Origin: Mycosarcoma maydis
Lineage: Eukaryota; Basidiomycota; Ustilaginomycetes; Ustilaginales
Reading direction: 5' to 3'
NCBI RefSeq assembly: GCF_000328475.2
Contig: NC_026479.1
Coordinates: forward strand, 868,001-932,000
Length of the DNA stretch: 64,000 nt
The number at the start of each line of letters is the position of its first letter. Position 1 is the first letter of the stretch. The translations under genes and the position numbers were made by a program. Shown here piece after piece: positions 63,693 to 64,000 of the stretch. The notes below the pieces were generated by a model that saw only the letters and a list, made by a program, of their open reading frames with translations, was not told the origin of the DNA and did not search any database.

Positions 63693-63722
63693 GCACGATT
63701 CACGATTCGCAGATTCGTGATT
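63693..63722. repeat. Heptamer cluster with inverted halves
   Basis: ACGATTCACGATTCG, then CAG, then ATTCGTGATT: two halves of opposite orientation, about 680 bp upstream of the BTB gene ATG. Confidence 0.75.
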
Positions 63723-64000
63723 GTTCAGAGCGCCAGCCTTCTTTAAGGTCTAACATCCCCATCACCGCGTCGTGCTTCTGTGCGTCTCGTGCGTGTGCAA
63801 CACGCAACGTCCAATCAATCGTGAATCGCGAATGTCTTCACGCTTCATGCGTCTCTTCGTGCTTGCAGTCGTGAATAATACATTCGTGATTGGCATTTTT
63901 CAAAAATCCCGACAATTTTGATATCCACTCACGACTCTGGAAGGAATTACACTTGGACTTGGCGAAGCTGGAATTGTGAATCCTGCATGGCTGCTGCAGG

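Larger units (their letters stand above)
63023..64000. other. 5' flank of the BTB gene and window edge
   Basis: 978 bp rich in heptamer sites: 63283-63306, 63339-63370, 63693-63722, about 63817-63832 and 63867-63893. No gene can be recognised up to the edge. Confidence 0.5.

Overview
The window is nuclear DNA of a basidiomycete fungus, most likely a smut of the Ustilago maydis type. The evidence is the gene content (exocyst Sec3, an ATR kinase, TFIIE-beta, UreF, a large glycogenin), the many intron-poor long genes, short introns with CTGAC/CTAAC branch sites, and intergenic DNA sprinkled with CGTGATT/CGTGAAT heptamers, a pattern I associate with smut genomes. No rRNA, tRNA, transposon or CRISPR array could be supported. 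The species call is inference.

Layout. 1-5 kb: 5' part of a DEAH-box splicing/ribosome helicase (PRP43, minus), mitochondrial 3-hydroxyacyl-CoA dehydrogenase (plus), a small basic protein of unknown role (minus) and the five-exon prefoldin subunit 5 gene (plus). 5-20 kb: two very long, probably mitochondrial helical-repeat/PPR proteins (5910-9830 and 16472-20161), enclosing ATP synthase delta (one 612-nt intron), TFIIE-beta (minus) and a peroxisomal ABCD transporter. 20-31 kb: Sec3 (minus), an Ysc84/SYLF-domain protein, glycogenin (minus) and 2 kb without a supported gene. 31-41.5 kb: the 2637-residue ATR/Mec1 checkpoint kinase (minus), with a 70-codon three-exon MOZART1 gene head-to-head with it. 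41.5-48 kb: a tetraspan protein with a disordered N-terminus, an isocitrate-lyase/PEP-mutase family enzyme (minus), UreF and a small membrane protein (minus). 48-51 kb: gene-poor. 51-64 kb: a disordered protein interrupted by a 100-N assembly gap, a CoA-transferase III protein, an OSBP-related lipid transfer protein (PH-FFAT-like-ORD) and a BTB/POZ protein (minus).

No single pathway unites the window; it is mostly housekeeping DNA, and I found no convincing new defence or biosynthetic system. Several genes form head-to-head pairs with 420-790 bp shared promoters (PRP43/HADH, unknown/PFD5, TFIIE-beta/ABCD, Sec3/Ysc84, ATR/MZT1, PEP-mutase-like/UreF). The palindromic TCGTGA-W-TCACGA heptamer arrays lie in these promoters and other 5' flanks and are nearly absent from the convergent 3'-3' gaps. 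Other points of note are the MZT1 micro-gene, the gap with duplicated flanks that looks like an unmerged contig overlap, a hidden in-frame 48-nt intron in the CoA-transferase, and the altered histidine signature of the OSBP-like protein.
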